The notes beneath the pieces are model-generated. The model ran no database searches. It was not told where the DNA came from and worked only from the letters and a program-made list of their open reading frames with translations. Below, piece by piece: positions 11,220 through 22,699 of a stretch of 64,000 bases of DNA. Where the stretch lies: positions 1,045,511 through 1,109,510 of the forward strand of contig MNCI01022307.1 of assembly GCA_015680685.1 (NCBI GenBank), read 5' to 3'. Every line of letters starts with the position of its first letter. The stretch's first letter is position 1. Source of the stretch: Gnetum montanum. Taxonomy: Eukaryota; Streptophyta; Gnetopsida; Gnetales; Gnetaceae. Position numbers and translations under genes: made by a program.

Positions 11220-11494
11220 TATATTTTGTTCTAGTTTTGGGATTGACTGCAGATAACCTCCTTGTCTCCCTGTCATTTTGTTTTCAAAACTTGCCATATT
11301 GCATTTTGTTTTTCCAGTGATGTTTTGAGGACTTGGTTGAGTTGCAGGGGATGGAAGAAGCAAAGGTAGCGGGATTGCTTTTGGTCCTATAGCCCTGTGG
11401 TTTTTTATGTTTCTTTGACATGAATTCGAGTCTTTTTGCATGCAGATTGTACCACTAGGAACTAGCAAATGCATGGATTGGATCCTAGTGAGTT

Positions 11495-11667
11495 ATGCTC
11501 CAAATAATGGCGAACCAACTGATTAAAATTGGAATACATACCGAAATTCATGATGAAGGTGCAAAAGTGTGTAAACTGAAAATAGCAAAAGAATTTGATA
11601 TAGAAAAAAGGTTTGCTAAAATATCAATTTTGGTAAGAGATGAAAGTACAAAATATCTAACGATACT
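11495..11667 (+). repeat. Repeat R, copy 2, left part
   Basis: Shares the block around AAAATAGCAAAAGAATTTGA and GAAAGTACAAAA with 10050-10130. It is cut at 11667 by an LTR-bounded insertion and resumes at 13416. Confidence 0.6.
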
Positions 11668-11936
11668 GTTGGCGCCATAAACAGGACCTTATCCTTCCAT
11701 CACAAAACCTTAAGTTCTAACTGACGGTTACGGTTAAACCTGAGTTTGAACTGGTCATATCAAAATCAAAGGTAAATCATGAGGACGAAACAGACGAAGC
11801 ACCGCGTGCAGCTGTGCAGGCATCAGCCATGATGGGGCCTGTACGGCCTAGGTGGAGGTAGAAAACACTGTAGATCTGGCTGGTCTGGCCTCTGGTCTGG
11901 TTTGGTTTGGGATGATGACCTTTCATTACCTGCCTT

Positions 11937-11966
11937 ACCTTCCTTCCTTCCTTCCTTCCTTCCTTG
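11937..11966 (+). repeat. (CCTT)n microsatellite
   Basis: About seven CCTT units within the left part of the insertion at 11668-13415. Confidence 0.9.
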
Positions 11967-12041
11967 CTGTTAATCTAGCCATTTCTCATTGGTGTTTGAG
12001 TTTTTAGTCACCTAACAAATTTTCGTATCAACAATGGGATA

Positions 12042-12332
12042 GTGGAAGGCTACAAGTCAAGGCAACCTCGTTGCATAATTCGGATTTTCGCAGCCGGCTT
12101 TGATGTTTCTCTGATGAGCTTGACTTGTTTTGGGGGGCTGCTGTTATTTGAACGCTTCCCTGATGCACCATTTAGTTTCTTCTGTCATTTTCTGGTGCGA
12201 ACAGCTCGTGATTTGAAAATTCTTCCCTACACTGAATCTTGGGATGCTTTCTCTGAAATGTGGGTTTCCCATGCTCTTATTTTCACTCCAGAACTTGATA
12301 AAGCTTTGGAATCGAATTATTGGTGGACATAG
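12042..12332 (+). other. Uncharacterised 96-codon open frame
   Basis: An open frame in the internal part of the 11668-13415 insertion. Its translation includes CFGGLLLFERFPDAP, which faintly resembles FFGELIAFEEFPC in a frame at 33065-33406. I recognise no family. It may be coincidental or a gene fragment carried by the element. Confidence 0.2.
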
Positions 12333-12689
12333 CATGCAATAAAGCAATTTAATTTTAGTTTTCTATTCACATCAATGTCTAGGGTTTATTACTGAAGAAT
12401 CCCAGAAAGATGGTAGTCGATGTGAGGAGACATTCAAAGGAACCGAAGGGCTCCAAAAACTCATTTTCCCACGCTTACAGTTTTTTAGTTAAAAAAATAT
12501 AAATATATATTAATAATAATTATTATAAGTAAATATGGTTATGTCTTGTTTATTTACTAACTCCATCTTCAGTCTTAGTTATTTTTATAATTGATTGATT
12601 GATTTACTCTCAATTAATTTTTTTTAATTAATTGATTATTAACTCTCAATTGTTGATTGAGAGACACATATGGAGAAAAATTAGGAGAA

Positions 12690-12737
12690 GAACATAAGTG
12701 CTATAAAAGCCCATACATAAGTGCTATAAAAGCCCAT
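12690..12737 (+). repeat. Tandem duplication carrying a TATA motif
   Basis: A 23-base unit, CATAAGTGCTATAAAAGCCC plus a few bases, is present twice, so the putative LTR promoter has two TATAAAA boxes (near 12699 and 12724). Confidence 0.8.
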
Positions 12738-12899
12738 AAAGAGGATCATTATAAGGAAGGAAGGAGTCTAGGCTTCTATCTTTTGCTCTCCTACACCTTC
12801 TTCACTTTTTCCTTCCCTTCTCCTATTCCATCCCACCATCTCCCAATCCCATACTCCTTTTCCATTTCCCGTGTTGTTGCTACATGCAACTCAACAACT

Positions 12900-13100
12900 C
12901 ACTACCTAGTGATTTGCTACTTGGATGCTTCTAGTGATTTGCTACTTGGATGCTTCTTCTTGTTGTTGCTATGCAACTCAGCAACTCACTACCTAGTGAT
13001 TTGCTACTTGTATGCAACTCAGCAACTCACTACCTAGTGATTTGCTACTTGGATGCTTCTAGTGATTTGCTACTTGGATGCTTCTTCTTGTTGTTGCTAT
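12900..13100 (+). repeat. Minisatellite with TTGCTACTTGGATGCTTC units
   Basis: Interleaved repeats of GTGATTTGCTACTTGGATGC and ATGCAACTCAGCAACTCAC give a short complex array. Reading frames through it are repetitive shadows. Confidence 0.85.
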
Positions 13101-13415
13101 TAATCATTATTGGATGGTGTTGTTGTCAGCAAGTTGTTGATACCACTTGTTGTTGCTATTATGTACTATGGCAATTTACACTCATTAATGAATCTGCTAA
13201 TTTCTCTCTTTTCTCTACTTAGTGTTATTTTCTTGTTAACATTATGATCTTTCTAAATCATTTTATCTTCAATATTTTTGTTTAAAAATAATTTAATTTT
13301 TTCAAATTTAGTGATTTAATTTTAATTATCAATCTAGTTGCTCTTCCAACTAGCCTTGCCCATAAGCAAGGTGCCCTAGGCAATAGCCTTCATGGCCCAA
13401 ATTTTCACATCAACG

Positions 13416-14790
13416 GATACATATGGTCATCATGATTAATATTAGATCGAGCACTTTTAAAATTTACAACCCTCTCATCAACTTACATATTGTCATCATG
13501 ATTAATATTGTATCTAGACGTCCTAAAATTTACTACAAACCTCTCATCAACATTACACGGGTGGACAGTTTTAATATACTTCCGAATGGTATACTCCTTC
13601 ACGTCTCTCTCAACCAATGGAAGCCCTCTCAAATCGTAATCCAAATTGTGATTTAGATTTTTATCTACCGAAACAACACATTCAAGAGATGAAAAAAACC
13701 AATCGGCACCATCATTCCATCTGCTTTGAAATTATTGACGAGATTTGCAATAAAACAGATTTTCCAATCACCGGTCGCAGTATCGCAGTCTTCCTTTATC
13801 CCGGTCACCGTTCATAGTATCGCAATCTTCCTTCCCTTTCCCACCTGTATTCCATGAACATGGGCTCCGTTGAATCGTCAAATTCTAGATATTTCATTGC
13901 TTCCATTTGAATATTCTAATTCTTCTTTCATTGATAAATATTTTGGTCTTACTTTCATTAATGTTGATTTCTTGGGGAACAAGGACCATTTCTTAAGGTG
14001 TGTTATTTTCCTGCTTCTAGGAGACCATAATTCCAGCTTTGCCTGGTCATTTATTTTCCTGCTTCTAGGAGACCATAATTCCAGCTTTCCCTGGTCATTC
14101 TTAGAATTTTGTCGAGCATGTCATTATCAACCAGAAAAAAAAATGAATGAAAAATTGAAAACTACAATTACGCGCCGATTTTTTTAGGTGCAGAAGAACT
14201 TGACGTCCCTTTTCAAATGAGAGGCACATAAAAGTGAGAAATTTCCATGCATAAACAAGTCAAAGATTGAGACAACTGTTTAAAGGTGGGCAGGAATACA
14301 AAAGCATCCATAAAGGCGGGCAGGAAGACAAAAGCATCCATTGGGTAGGTTGAGAAGTCGGCTTTATTAATTTTTTATAGCGCTCCTTCATCTTAGTGCC
14401 AGAAATGGGGTTTATCTGCTGTTATAAATTCAGAAATGGGGTTAATGGATAACCATAATGAAATAATGTAGTGGGCTGGCTGGTTTTCTGCGCAGAGAGA
14501 TGGTACCAGCCATAACCCACAACTTTCATGCCAAATTAGATATTTTGATCTAGTTTTGGGATTGGCCGGTACCACTTTCTGTGCAGATAACCTCCTTGTC
14601 CTCCTGTCATTTTTGTTTTCAAAACTTGCCATCTTGCATTTTGTTTTTCCAGAGATCCATCCTGCTCTTCTTAACCCACATTCCTTGTTTCCTTTATAAT
14701 ATAATCTGATGTTTTGAGGATTTGTTGATTGAGCTGCAGGTGATGGAAGAAGCAAAAGTAGCCGGATAGCTTTTGGTCCTGTTTATTGCC
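13416..14790 (+). repeat. Repeat R, copy 2, right part
   Basis: Aligns with about 10140-11410. It includes its own two-copy duplications: about 50 bases at 14003-14100 and about 31 bases at 14276-14340. It also has the conserved hairpin at 14467-14538. The downstream end has a TATATAA-like motif near 14976, beyond the aligned part. Confidence 0.65.
14467..14538. other. Conserved hairpin block in R copy 2
   Basis: Identical to 11148-11219; see that entry for the stem and loop. Confidence 0.6.
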
Positions 14791-15129
14791 AGATTTGCTG
14801 GGTCTGAGCTTTTTTGCTGGGCGAGTAACTGGCAACTCACGAGCAGGATCAGGAATCTATATATTTTGAAAGGGTACAAGGTGAAAATTTAAATTTGAAC
14901 AAATTTTTTTCACTGTTCTGCGAGTCCGAGAGTCCGAGTCTCGTAACACTCTCCTGTAACCCTGCAGTTTTTTCTATATAACAGGCACAGCGATTCCATT
15001 AACAATGTAAAAAGAGTGTTTGTATGATCTGTCCTGATTCTGAGTTAATGAGTCAACAACACGTATTTTCTTGTCTGTTCAGCTTGTAAGTTTTAAGTGA
15101 TTCTGGTATTCTGTTTTAGTTTACTTGTA

Positions 15130-15240
15130 ACAAGGTTAGCGGTAAGCGCCTGGCAATTAGAACTCAGGATACAGGTTCGATTTCAGGGAATAATGTCAAG
15201 TTATGGATTTCATCTTTTTCTAACTTCATTAAAAGAAATT
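15130..15240 (+). repeat. Putative tRNA-derived SINE
   Basis: TTAGCGGTAAGCGCC (15136-15150) fits an RNA polymerase III box A, and GGTTCGATTTC (15174-15184) fits box B, about 25 bases apart. This is the usual head of plant SINEs. The sequence does not fold into a complete tRNA cloverleaf. The 3' end is unclear; a tail may end near 15240. Confidence 0.5.
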
Positions 15241-16847
15241 CTGAAACTGCTGTCTCCAAATAGATGAAAGAGGTGTTGTAAAAGTTCAGTTTCAGCTTCA
15301 GCATTTGTTTCTGAAACAGAGGATTTATTCAAGCTTTTTCCACAACTTCAATCCCTAAACTCTTATTCTATTGCTTTCCAAGAAATAAACTTACCACCTG
15401 TCATTCTGCATATACCGCTATTTGGTCCATAGAATTTTTTATATTTTTCAAATTACAAAATCTTAGAAAATCAATTTTCTAAGGACAATGTCCAGGTTAC
15501 ACGGTTGCAAATAATATCTTATTTCAGCTTTATGAAAATAATTATTTATTTATCATGGTAAAGTCTAAAAAAAATCATGACCAAGAGAACCTTTAATAAA
15601 ATTATTTTACCATAACAGGGGAGGACTTTCTTGGACAGAGTTGGTAATTGGCCTGTTGACCAAAATGTCTAGCAGAAAAATAATAAAATTTTGGAATATC
15701 CTCTCTTTTGAAAAGAAATTTCCACCATATGCAATGCCAATACTTTGCTAAAACTTGAGTGTGACATAAGGGCAAGCTTGTAATTTATAACCTGTAACTA
15801 AATGAAACAGTTTTTGAAATAATTCTAATATAAAAATTCCTTACAGGGTAAGGGAAAGGAACAATTTAATATAGAACTTAGGGAACGGGTAAGATTTTCT
15901 TTTTTATCAAGGTGAGATTTTAAAACTTTTTATAGAATTGAATAGCTGTTATTACAAGTTTTACATCCATAATGAGACCTAGCCTCAAGAATAACTTACA
16001 GTTCGCGCTTAAATAGTAATAGGCTATCTAAGTAAAGTTACTCGTTGCACTCACAAAGTACAACTGGGTGAAAAATTACTCTCAAATATCTTCCAAATTA
16101 AAAAGCGAGTTTAAATTTAAATAGTAGAGATGCAGAAAGGATTCTTGAACGCTACGCACTTCGTCTAAATAATTATTTTTGATCTTGCAAACCCTTGCAC
16201 AAAGCGAACAAAGCTTCTCACTAGGCAACGAGTAAATAAAAAGAGTGGGGGATAAAAACAGAATTTACTGTTGGGTATGTATTAGACATATTTAATTGTA
16301 ATCTGAAATATAACCTAAAATAAATCAAACAACGGTGTCGAGGCAGTGAAGCCCATCATTACGGAGTACCTTTTGGCATAAATTAAACTTATATGTCCAT
16401 TGAAAGGTGGAAGCCGTTAGATTGCTTTGCCAAATATGTATTTTTAGCATAATTTAAATATGTACGTCAATTGAAAGTTGATCATGTGATTAATCTAATA
16501 AGAATTTAAGAATTTATTCTACCACCTTGAAGGTTACTCCCTTAAATCCCAATTTACAGAAAATTAAATTTATATTCCCAAAAACATTTGGTAATTTTTG
16601 TTGCATATTTTGAGCTTGGTCGCAGGCTTGGCCTTATACTAGAGCTCTTGTGTCATGTCGATTTAAGCTTTTGTTTGCCACATCAACACTAGAGCTAGTT
16701 TGTAGAACTATTTTTTGGTTCTACTTAGCTTGTCCAGAATGATGCTACCACCTCAACATCATGTGCGCTTGTTTTTATAATCCAGCTCAAATCTTTATTT
16801 TAACTTTACAAAGATAGCTCAAATTGGTTCTACCACATCAGCTTCCT
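15241..16847. other. AT-rich DNA without recognised genes
   Basis: No open frame, RNA gene or retroelement edge could be supported. Confidence 0.5.
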
Positions 16848-16931
16848 TTTTTATTAATAGGACTTAGTGGGGTTGTTGATGCACGGATTTTTTTATTAAT
16901 AGGACTTAGTGGGGTTGTTGATGCACGGATT
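16848..16931. repeat. 42-base tandem duplication
   Basis: Two essentially perfect copies of a unit containing GACTTAGTGGGGTTGTTGAT. The second copy runs into the end of a family F LTR. Confidence 0.9.
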
Positions 16932-17052
16932 TGGGTCACAAAGTGACACCCTCAGAAAACTCATTTTGAGAGACTATTGTATAGGGTGTCTCTTATATGG
17001 GTATGAAAACCTGGGAATAGTCTGGAAATATGTTATTTTAACTTTTAACATT
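16916..17052 (-). mobile_element. Fragment of a family F-like LTR (3' end)
   Basis: On the minus strand it reads ATTCCCAGGTTTTCATACCC, then an AGACACCCTA...AATAGTCTCT block, and ends CATCAACA. This matches the last roughly 130 bases of the F LTRs. It is interrupted at its left (sense) side by the solo LTR-A at 17053. Confidence 0.65.
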
Positions 17053-17956
17053 TGATGAATCACAGTTTGTCAAGCCCTGATATCAGGTACGTGATATCGA
17101 GTACAAGATATCGGGTATGCAATATCAAGTACAAGACATTGGGTACCCAATATCTCAGCCTGGATACGATATCGTATACATGATATCGTGATTCCTGTGT
17201 TGGCCTATAAATATAGCACTCAGACGCACAGGAAGGGGGATTGTTTTCCAAGTATAGAATAGAGTTTTTTTGTCAATTTTTAGTTAATTTCAATTCTTTC
17301 CCTAATGCATGCACGCAGTGTGATGATTGTAATTGTACAGAACCTTTATTCGAGTGTGACATACTTGGACACGCATATCATCGGCAATAAAGATCGAGAT
17401 TACTCCATCATTGCAGCATTCACTTAGTTTTTAATCATTTAATTATTATTGTTATTTATTGTTTTTTTAATTAATATTTCTTTACCATTATTTACTATTC
17501 CTGCTGTTAAATACAGAATGAGTACGACTTAATCACAAACATTTAAGTGTAACTACTTGGTAACCCAGTAGCGTATCTAGGAGCACTCAAGTAATATGCG
17601 CTTGGTAATCCCAGAAGTAGCACACAAGGTCCAAGATGTGCACAGATGATTAAGAACGAATGCTCATCACACTTAGGCTAGTTTAGGCTTTGCTTCTCAT
17701 TGTCTATTAGTTTAAAAACAAGATTATTTTCCATTGTCCCTAGGAGTAGCATTAGTTTAAGATCACATCATTCGCCTCACTTTGGACTAAACTATACGTG
17801 ACCAAGTAAACACTAGTCCAAGTGGAAAGATAGTGAACTGCGATCAACATGTAACTATCTAGATACCACAACTAGTTCATGTGCGGAGTTCGACCGAATT
17901 GTGCATCAACCTTCGTATTCATATGGTTGAGTGTAGGGGTACCTCGCCACTCATCA
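17053..17956 (+). mobile_element. Solo LTR, family A, perfect target duplication
   Basis: 904 bases, TGATGA...TCATCA, flanked by ACATT on both sides (17048-17052, 17957-17961). The sense strand has the U3 GATATC array (17077-17190), a TATAAATA box at 17206-17213 and an AATAAA signal at 17386-17391. No internal sequence remains. Confidence 0.92.
17206..17213 (+). promoter_or_regulatory. TATA box of solo LTR-A
   Basis: TATAAATA in GGCCTATAAATATAG, directly after the palindromic GATATC array. Confidence 0.7.
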
Positions 17957-18940
17957 ACATTTAAGTTTTGTCATAATTAATATGCAAAGTAAACATAGAT
18001 ATTGACCAATTGAAAATAAATTGTAATGCCATGTGACAAATTCATATGGTACAAAACTTAATACTAGGCAACAAATAAAACGTATTAACAAAGTAAATAA
18101 TAGAATACCAATGTAAATGCAAAGTAAAGTATTAAATTCTTATCAAAGTTCCATTATAGCCAAAAACACTTCTTGGGAACAACATTTAAAATCACACACT
18201 AACGATAAAGCAAAGCAAGAGACAAATCTAAGCAAGAATAACATTAGAATGAAGCCACTTAGCTCAAGATTGAACTTCAAATCACTGCTACTAGATTTGC
18301 AGTTTCATGAGCAGTTTTCTAACTTGCACCTCCAATCAATAAACCTTCTCCAATAAATCCTTGCGCTAGGACTACTGGACCATTGGTAAGCTTGGAAAAA
18401 AAATGTTTATTAAAGTACAACTCACAATTTAGGTCTTCTTCTTCAACTTGAAGGAACCTATACTTGTCAAGGAAATCAAGAGAAAAGGAGGTTGTGTAAG
18501 AAGGGATTTTAACTTGGCCTGAGACTAATGATTCTCTCTATACATTCGTTGTTTTACTCAGGGAAAACTCCCTACCTTGTTACTTTTGTTACTTTTTCCA
18601 CCCCTTCAATTCCTCTTTTACTCTACCTCTTGAAGTTTGGCTCCACCAAACTATTTGCATTTGTTGGTCTCTTGGCGTCCTTCATCCTGCTGCATCTCAA
18701 AAACAAAAATGCAACTAGCAGTGTTATTGTTCATATAGACATGAAAAGGGAAAATTAAACGTTTTGCCTCTTTTTAACATTAATCAATATAACACTCTTC
18801 CCTTTTGCCCTTCATTTTTTAAATATTATTGGAAAGTAATGACTTAAAAAGAAACATATGTGAATTAAACACGATTGAGAACCACATCCTCACCATGATC
18901 ATCATCAAGGAAGTCAATGACTAACTTTCAACAGTCAACC
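17957..18940. other. AT-rich DNA without a recognised gene
   Basis: Open frames of about 76-79 codons (18117-18356, 18528-18758) have no recognisable motif. Confidence 0.45.
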
Positions 18941-19018
18941 ACCCCCTAATGCGAGTCGTGGAGGAGAAGGCTTGCAAAAGCTTGCACCTACTAAAGTGGC
19001 AGCACCACGGCGGCCTCC

Positions 19019-19036
19019 ATTATTATTATTATTATA
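19019..19036. repeat. (TTA)n microsatellite
   Basis: Five to six ATT/TTA units just beyond the end of the SDR remnant. Confidence 0.85.
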
Positions 19037-19069
19037 CACTCGTACCTTTTTACGCCTTCATTCAAAAAC

Positions 19070-19515
19070 GGTGTCTAAAGCAGGCCGATTTTGTTGACGT
19101 AGTGGTGCCTTTGCATGAGCACTGGCAACACCGGCATGCTGAATGGCAAGGCCAGAATCAGCAACAGCATGGCCATGACTGCATCAAAATCGATGGAGGA
19201 GAGCTCACACAGAGGCGTCAGATGCACATTTCCTGCGATCCCGGCATTGTTAAACATGACGTCGAGCCGGCCAAATTGTTACCTCCTCAGAGACATCGCA
19301 CCTCACGACTGTTGCTGCTGCTATTGTGGAGGAGGAGGAGGAGTTGATTATTTGGGTAGCTTGTTCGTTGCTGCAGTGTTCCTCCATGTCTGCAATGAGA
19401 ACCACAGTGCCGTTCTCAACGAACTCCTTGGCCATGGCCAAGCCCATGTCGATGGCTCCCCTTATTATGAGCACCACCTTTCCCTCCAGTTATTGAGGGG
19501 AAGGCAGCCATACTT
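19070..19515 (-). pseudogene. Short-chain dehydrogenase/reductase (SDR) pseudogene, N-terminal half
   Basis: On the minus strand an ATG near 19510 begins MAAFPSI. After a one-base frame slip it continues LEGKVVLI, the start of a classical SDR Rossmann fold. The dinucleotide-binding glycine motif has decayed (IRGAIDMG where TGGASGIG is usual). The following helix AMAKEFVENG, the beta strand VVLIAD and the CDVSEE block are clear. After a second frame slip near 19255 comes FNNAGIAG, the conserved NNAG motif. The catalytic Ser-Tyr-Lys region is not found, so at most about half of a roughly 270-residue enzyme remains. The style is close to the plant family including secoisolariciresinol-dehydrogenase-like and xanthoxin-dehydrogenase-like proteins; the exact member cannot be told. 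No intron is seen in the remnant, so a retrocopy is possible. Confidence 0.8.
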
Positions 19516-19563
19516 GAGGGTAATGAAGATGCAGTGGACAAGGAGAATGAGCTAGGGGGAACA

Positions 19564-19892
19564 TGTTAGAATACGGTGTGGTGACCCCAATTCTATTTTT
19601 GATCCCATCGTACCTTTGTTGTCCTTGGAAGTTCAAGGGTTGCAAGGTAGCCATTCCCAACTAACCTTTGGCTCACCATCATATGACCCACGTGCATCTA
19701 CGTTGTTTTATCTCCCTTTTATGTAGTCACCCTTTGCACTCCCCTTTCGTACTCAATCTTTAATCTAATGAATTAACTCTCTCTCTGCTCGTGGTTTTCA
19801 TTATGATTTGGGGTTTCCACCTAAATTCTAGGTGTGTTGTTGTCTTGATTTCTATTGCCTATCGTCTTTGTTATTTTCTATTTTTTTTAACA
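19564..19892 (+). mobile_element. Ty1/copia-type LTR
   Basis: Begins TGTTAGAATA and ends TTTTTTAACA (329 bases), immediately followed by an initiator-Met-type PBS. It lies about 50 bases from the start of the SDR pseudogene. Confidence 0.75.
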
Positions 19893-19895
19893 AAT

Positions 19896-19912
19896 TGGTA
19901 TCTAAGGTTGGT
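19896..19912 (+). promoter_or_regulatory. Primer binding site, initiator tRNA-Met type
   Basis: TGGTATCTAAGGTTGG resembles the common copia PBS TGGTATCAGAGC, three bases after the LTR end. Confidence 0.7.
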
Positions 19913-19924
19913 TTGATCTCAACA

Positions 19925-20160
19925 ATGGCAACTAAGAAATACAATATCGGCTTTTGGATCACAACGCTATGGCACATCAAGATGTCGACTATGCTTATGT
20001 AGATGGATTTGGACAATCCCAACTATGAAATCCCTTTGATGTCAAATCCTTATCCAATCCTCTTGGTTCTTCCTCCTTCTTTCAAGGTTAATTTTAGTTT
20101 CGATTATGATAAGAACCACATTATTCCCATGGTTAGGACCTTTTATTAATAAAAATGGAA
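19925..20160 (+). pseudogene. Copia gag N-terminal remnant
   Basis: An ATG 13 bases after the PBS opens a frame beginning MATKKYNIGFW. It is followed by ITTLWHIKM, comparable to the N-terminal copia gag block with its conserved Trp and basic residues. Stops and AT-rich sequence end the similarity near 20160. No integrase or reverse transcriptase follows; the rest is deleted or unrecognisable. Confidence 0.5.
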
Positions 20161-20869
20161 GAATGAATGTTGGGATCTCATTGTTATGCATCATTACTCC
20201 TTTAATAATTCGATAACATAATACAAAATTCTCTTCAATGGAGTTGTTTCTTATACATGATTGATAGCTTTATTAATAATAAATTATTAAAATATTCACA
20301 AGACATGTAGAAAATATCTTAAAAGAATGGAAAATTATATAAAAATTAGAAAAATCTCAAAGAATGAAATATATATTAAGAATGGAAAAAAATCAAATAA
20401 ATGAAAAATTAACAAATAATTGTGAGAAATGACAAGAATTTGAGCAAAAAAAAAGGAGTAAAAATTGCATTTACAAAGCCTAATTAAAATAACTATCTTT
20501 CCCATAACTAAAGTTTGATGAGGAGATGTGGAAAATAGATCAAGCAATGGTTGTGGTGGATGTTGAAGATAAGGTCATGTGGTTAATGGCTTCCCTACAA
20601 GGCTTGATTTGTTAAATGTTAATCAATATCAATTTGTATGGGTTACTTAAATGGTAAATTTGCAAGGCACCAGATTTGTAAGTAGCATGGACAATATAGG
20701 GTCCCTCCCAAAGTGTTTGGAATTTCATGCATTAAGGCACATGGTTAAGATTATAATAAAGGACCTTATCCCCTAGTTTAAGTGGTACTTATTATGCATA
20801 AGTGTTATCATTTTGTTTTTGCCTAGCAAGTTTAGGTTTATCAGGCATTCCTTTATACTATACTAAGGT
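20161..20869. other. AT-rich DNA between copia and Athila-like remnants
   Basis: No convincing coding match. The right part (20600-20869) may be the decayed downstream end of the minus-strand RT pseudogene, but I cannot confirm it. Confidence 0.4.
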
Positions 20870-22145
20870 TGATATCCAAGCTATACATGGTTGTTAGTAT
20901 ACATAGTTCAACTTGAATGAACAAATTTCATAACTTTTCATACACTAACTCATAAGAAAAATATCCTATATGAAATTTCCATGAAGATTGATAGGCCCAT
21001 AGAGCATTATTCAATTTTGTACTCTAATCTTTTCTATATTTGTACTCCAATCTAAATTTTTATAGTACATACACCATAGCCATAATTTCTTTCTTCATGG
21101 TGATGTAGTTAAGTTTTTCTCTCATGATGCTTCTACTTGTACAATGGATATAATATAGAAATTTTTTATCATCCAACTAAGTAAGTATGGCTCATAATGC
21201 ATAATTAGATGCATCTATCATTATGTGGAAAGGCTTTGACCAATCTAGTGCTTGGTAAATTATAGTTTCTACAAGTGTCAACTTTAGAAGTTCAAGTCCC
21301 TTCTCACAATATTCTGACCAAACAAATGGTACGTCTTTCTTAGTAAGTTCTATTAGTGTTTATGATATCTTGAAGAAATTTTTGCTAAATCTTCTATAAT
21401 ACCCAGTATGACCAAGAAATGGTCTAACAACATGTAATCTATAAGTTATTCCTTGTATGATCCTTATCTTTTCTAGGTCCACATTAATCCCTCTATCTAA
21501 AACTCTATGTCCAAAAACTATATTTTCTTGGACCATTATGTGACTTTTTTTCCAATTGAAAATAAGATTAGCCTCAATACATTATTTTAATACTTAATGA
21601 GGTCCAAGGCTTGCTCAAAATCTGAATCATATGTAGAGAAGTCATCCATGAGTACCTCCATACCATTGCCAATCTATTTTTGAAATATGTTAAGAACAAG
21701 TCTTTGAAAGGTAACACTAATATTATAAAAGCTAAATGGCATCTACTTATTTACACAAGTCCCCTAGGAACTTGTGATAGTATTCTTATCTTAGTCCTTA
21801 AAACTAATTCTAAGGTGATTGTAATTACTATATCCATCTAGAAAAACTATAGAATTTATACTTTGCAATGGTGTCTAGGACTTTATCAACAAATGGCATA
21901 GGCAAGTGGTCCTTAAATATAGCCATATTCAACAACCCAAAATCTATATAGATTCTCCACTTACCATCTTTCTTTAGGACAATAACAAGTGGACTCACCC
22001 AATTACTATCTGCAATTTTGTAGATGAATCCTACCTTCAAGAGCTTTTGAATCTCTTTTTTGATAAATTCTTTTTAGTTTGGAATTTAATCTTTGGTGTG
22101 GCTAATGGCATGGTTTCACAACTAAATCTATGTAGATACAATGCT
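20870..22145 (-). pseudogene. Ty3/gypsy (Athila-like) reverse transcriptase of element C
   Basis: The minus-strand translation starts with the protease-RT linker (NPYIC followed by a KP...RLNSKLK block). It then gives GFIYKIADSNWVSPLV, KKDGKWRIYIDF, LNMAIFKDHLPMPF and YSFSRW, in the order of RT fingers and palm. The active site reads LMDDF, keeping both aspartates. The next block, FSTYDSDFEQALDLI, is characteristic of Athila-type RT. Many stops and frameshifts follow, and RNase H and integrase are not recognisable. It lies downstream of the protease remnant of the same element. Confidence 0.85.
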
Positions 22146-22699
22146 AACATATGTAAGGGTTGATTCATGTGATTTTGTCATGTGACCAAGGAAAAATTAT
22201 TGGCCATTTGTTAACAACTTGTAGCAACTTCTTTTTTCGCTTTTTATTTAAGCTGGCATTGACAATTACTAATTTACCATTATTTATAAATACATATTCA
22301 AGAGAATTCAATAATATCTTTAATTCAAGGAAATCTAGCTTTATCTTATCTACAATTTTTAACCTTTCCTAATCTATGTCTTCTTCTTTTTGATGTTATT
22401 TTTGGGAAAGTTATTTTCTAACTTGTTTCATTTCATTAAGTTTATTCACACAGGCACTTGTGACTCCTATGGTTGGTTCCATGCATATTTTTTATTTACA
22501 TTCTCCTTCTACAGTCAATCACTAGGTGCCTTCTTAGTTCATGATTACAATGTACAAGCATCCTTGTACATACACTTCTTTTATATACATACTACATGTT
22601 GGAATGTTTCCCTACTTAGTTGTCTAAACTTTCTACACACAATTTTAATTTATATTACTGTATGTCATGCATAAAACTCTTTTCTTTTATACGGCTTCA

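Larger units (their letters stand above)
9824..11480 (+). repeat. Repeat R, copy 1
   Basis: Matches 11495-11667 plus 13416-14790 over most of its length, including blocks with GTCGCAGTATCGCAGTCTTC (10395 and 13775) and a hairpin near 11150. Its left end (TGTTAGCCCC...TATTAATAA) also resembles 35878 onward. It begins with TG and may be an old LTR, but I cannot find a matching terminal CA. No coding frame is recognisable. Confidence 0.65.
11668..13415 (+). mobile_element. LTR-type insertion with GATAC target duplication
   Basis: GATAC occurs just before (11663-11667) and just after (13416-13420), and repeat R copy 1 runs through the site uninterrupted, so this 1748-base segment is an insertion. 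It starts TGTTGGCGCC and ends CACATCAACG. An internal TTTTCGTATCAACA at about 12020-12033 resembles the element's end, as expected if the first about 365 bases are a 5' LTR. The right-hand part (12651-13415) starts TGTTGATTG and carries TATA motifs. The two putative LTRs are not clearly alignable throughout by eye, so the internal organisation is uncertain. No pol gene is seen. Confidence 0.6.

Noticed and set aside
15130-15190. Functional tRNA gene
   Set aside because: Internal promoter boxes are present, but acceptor and anticodon stems do not pair.
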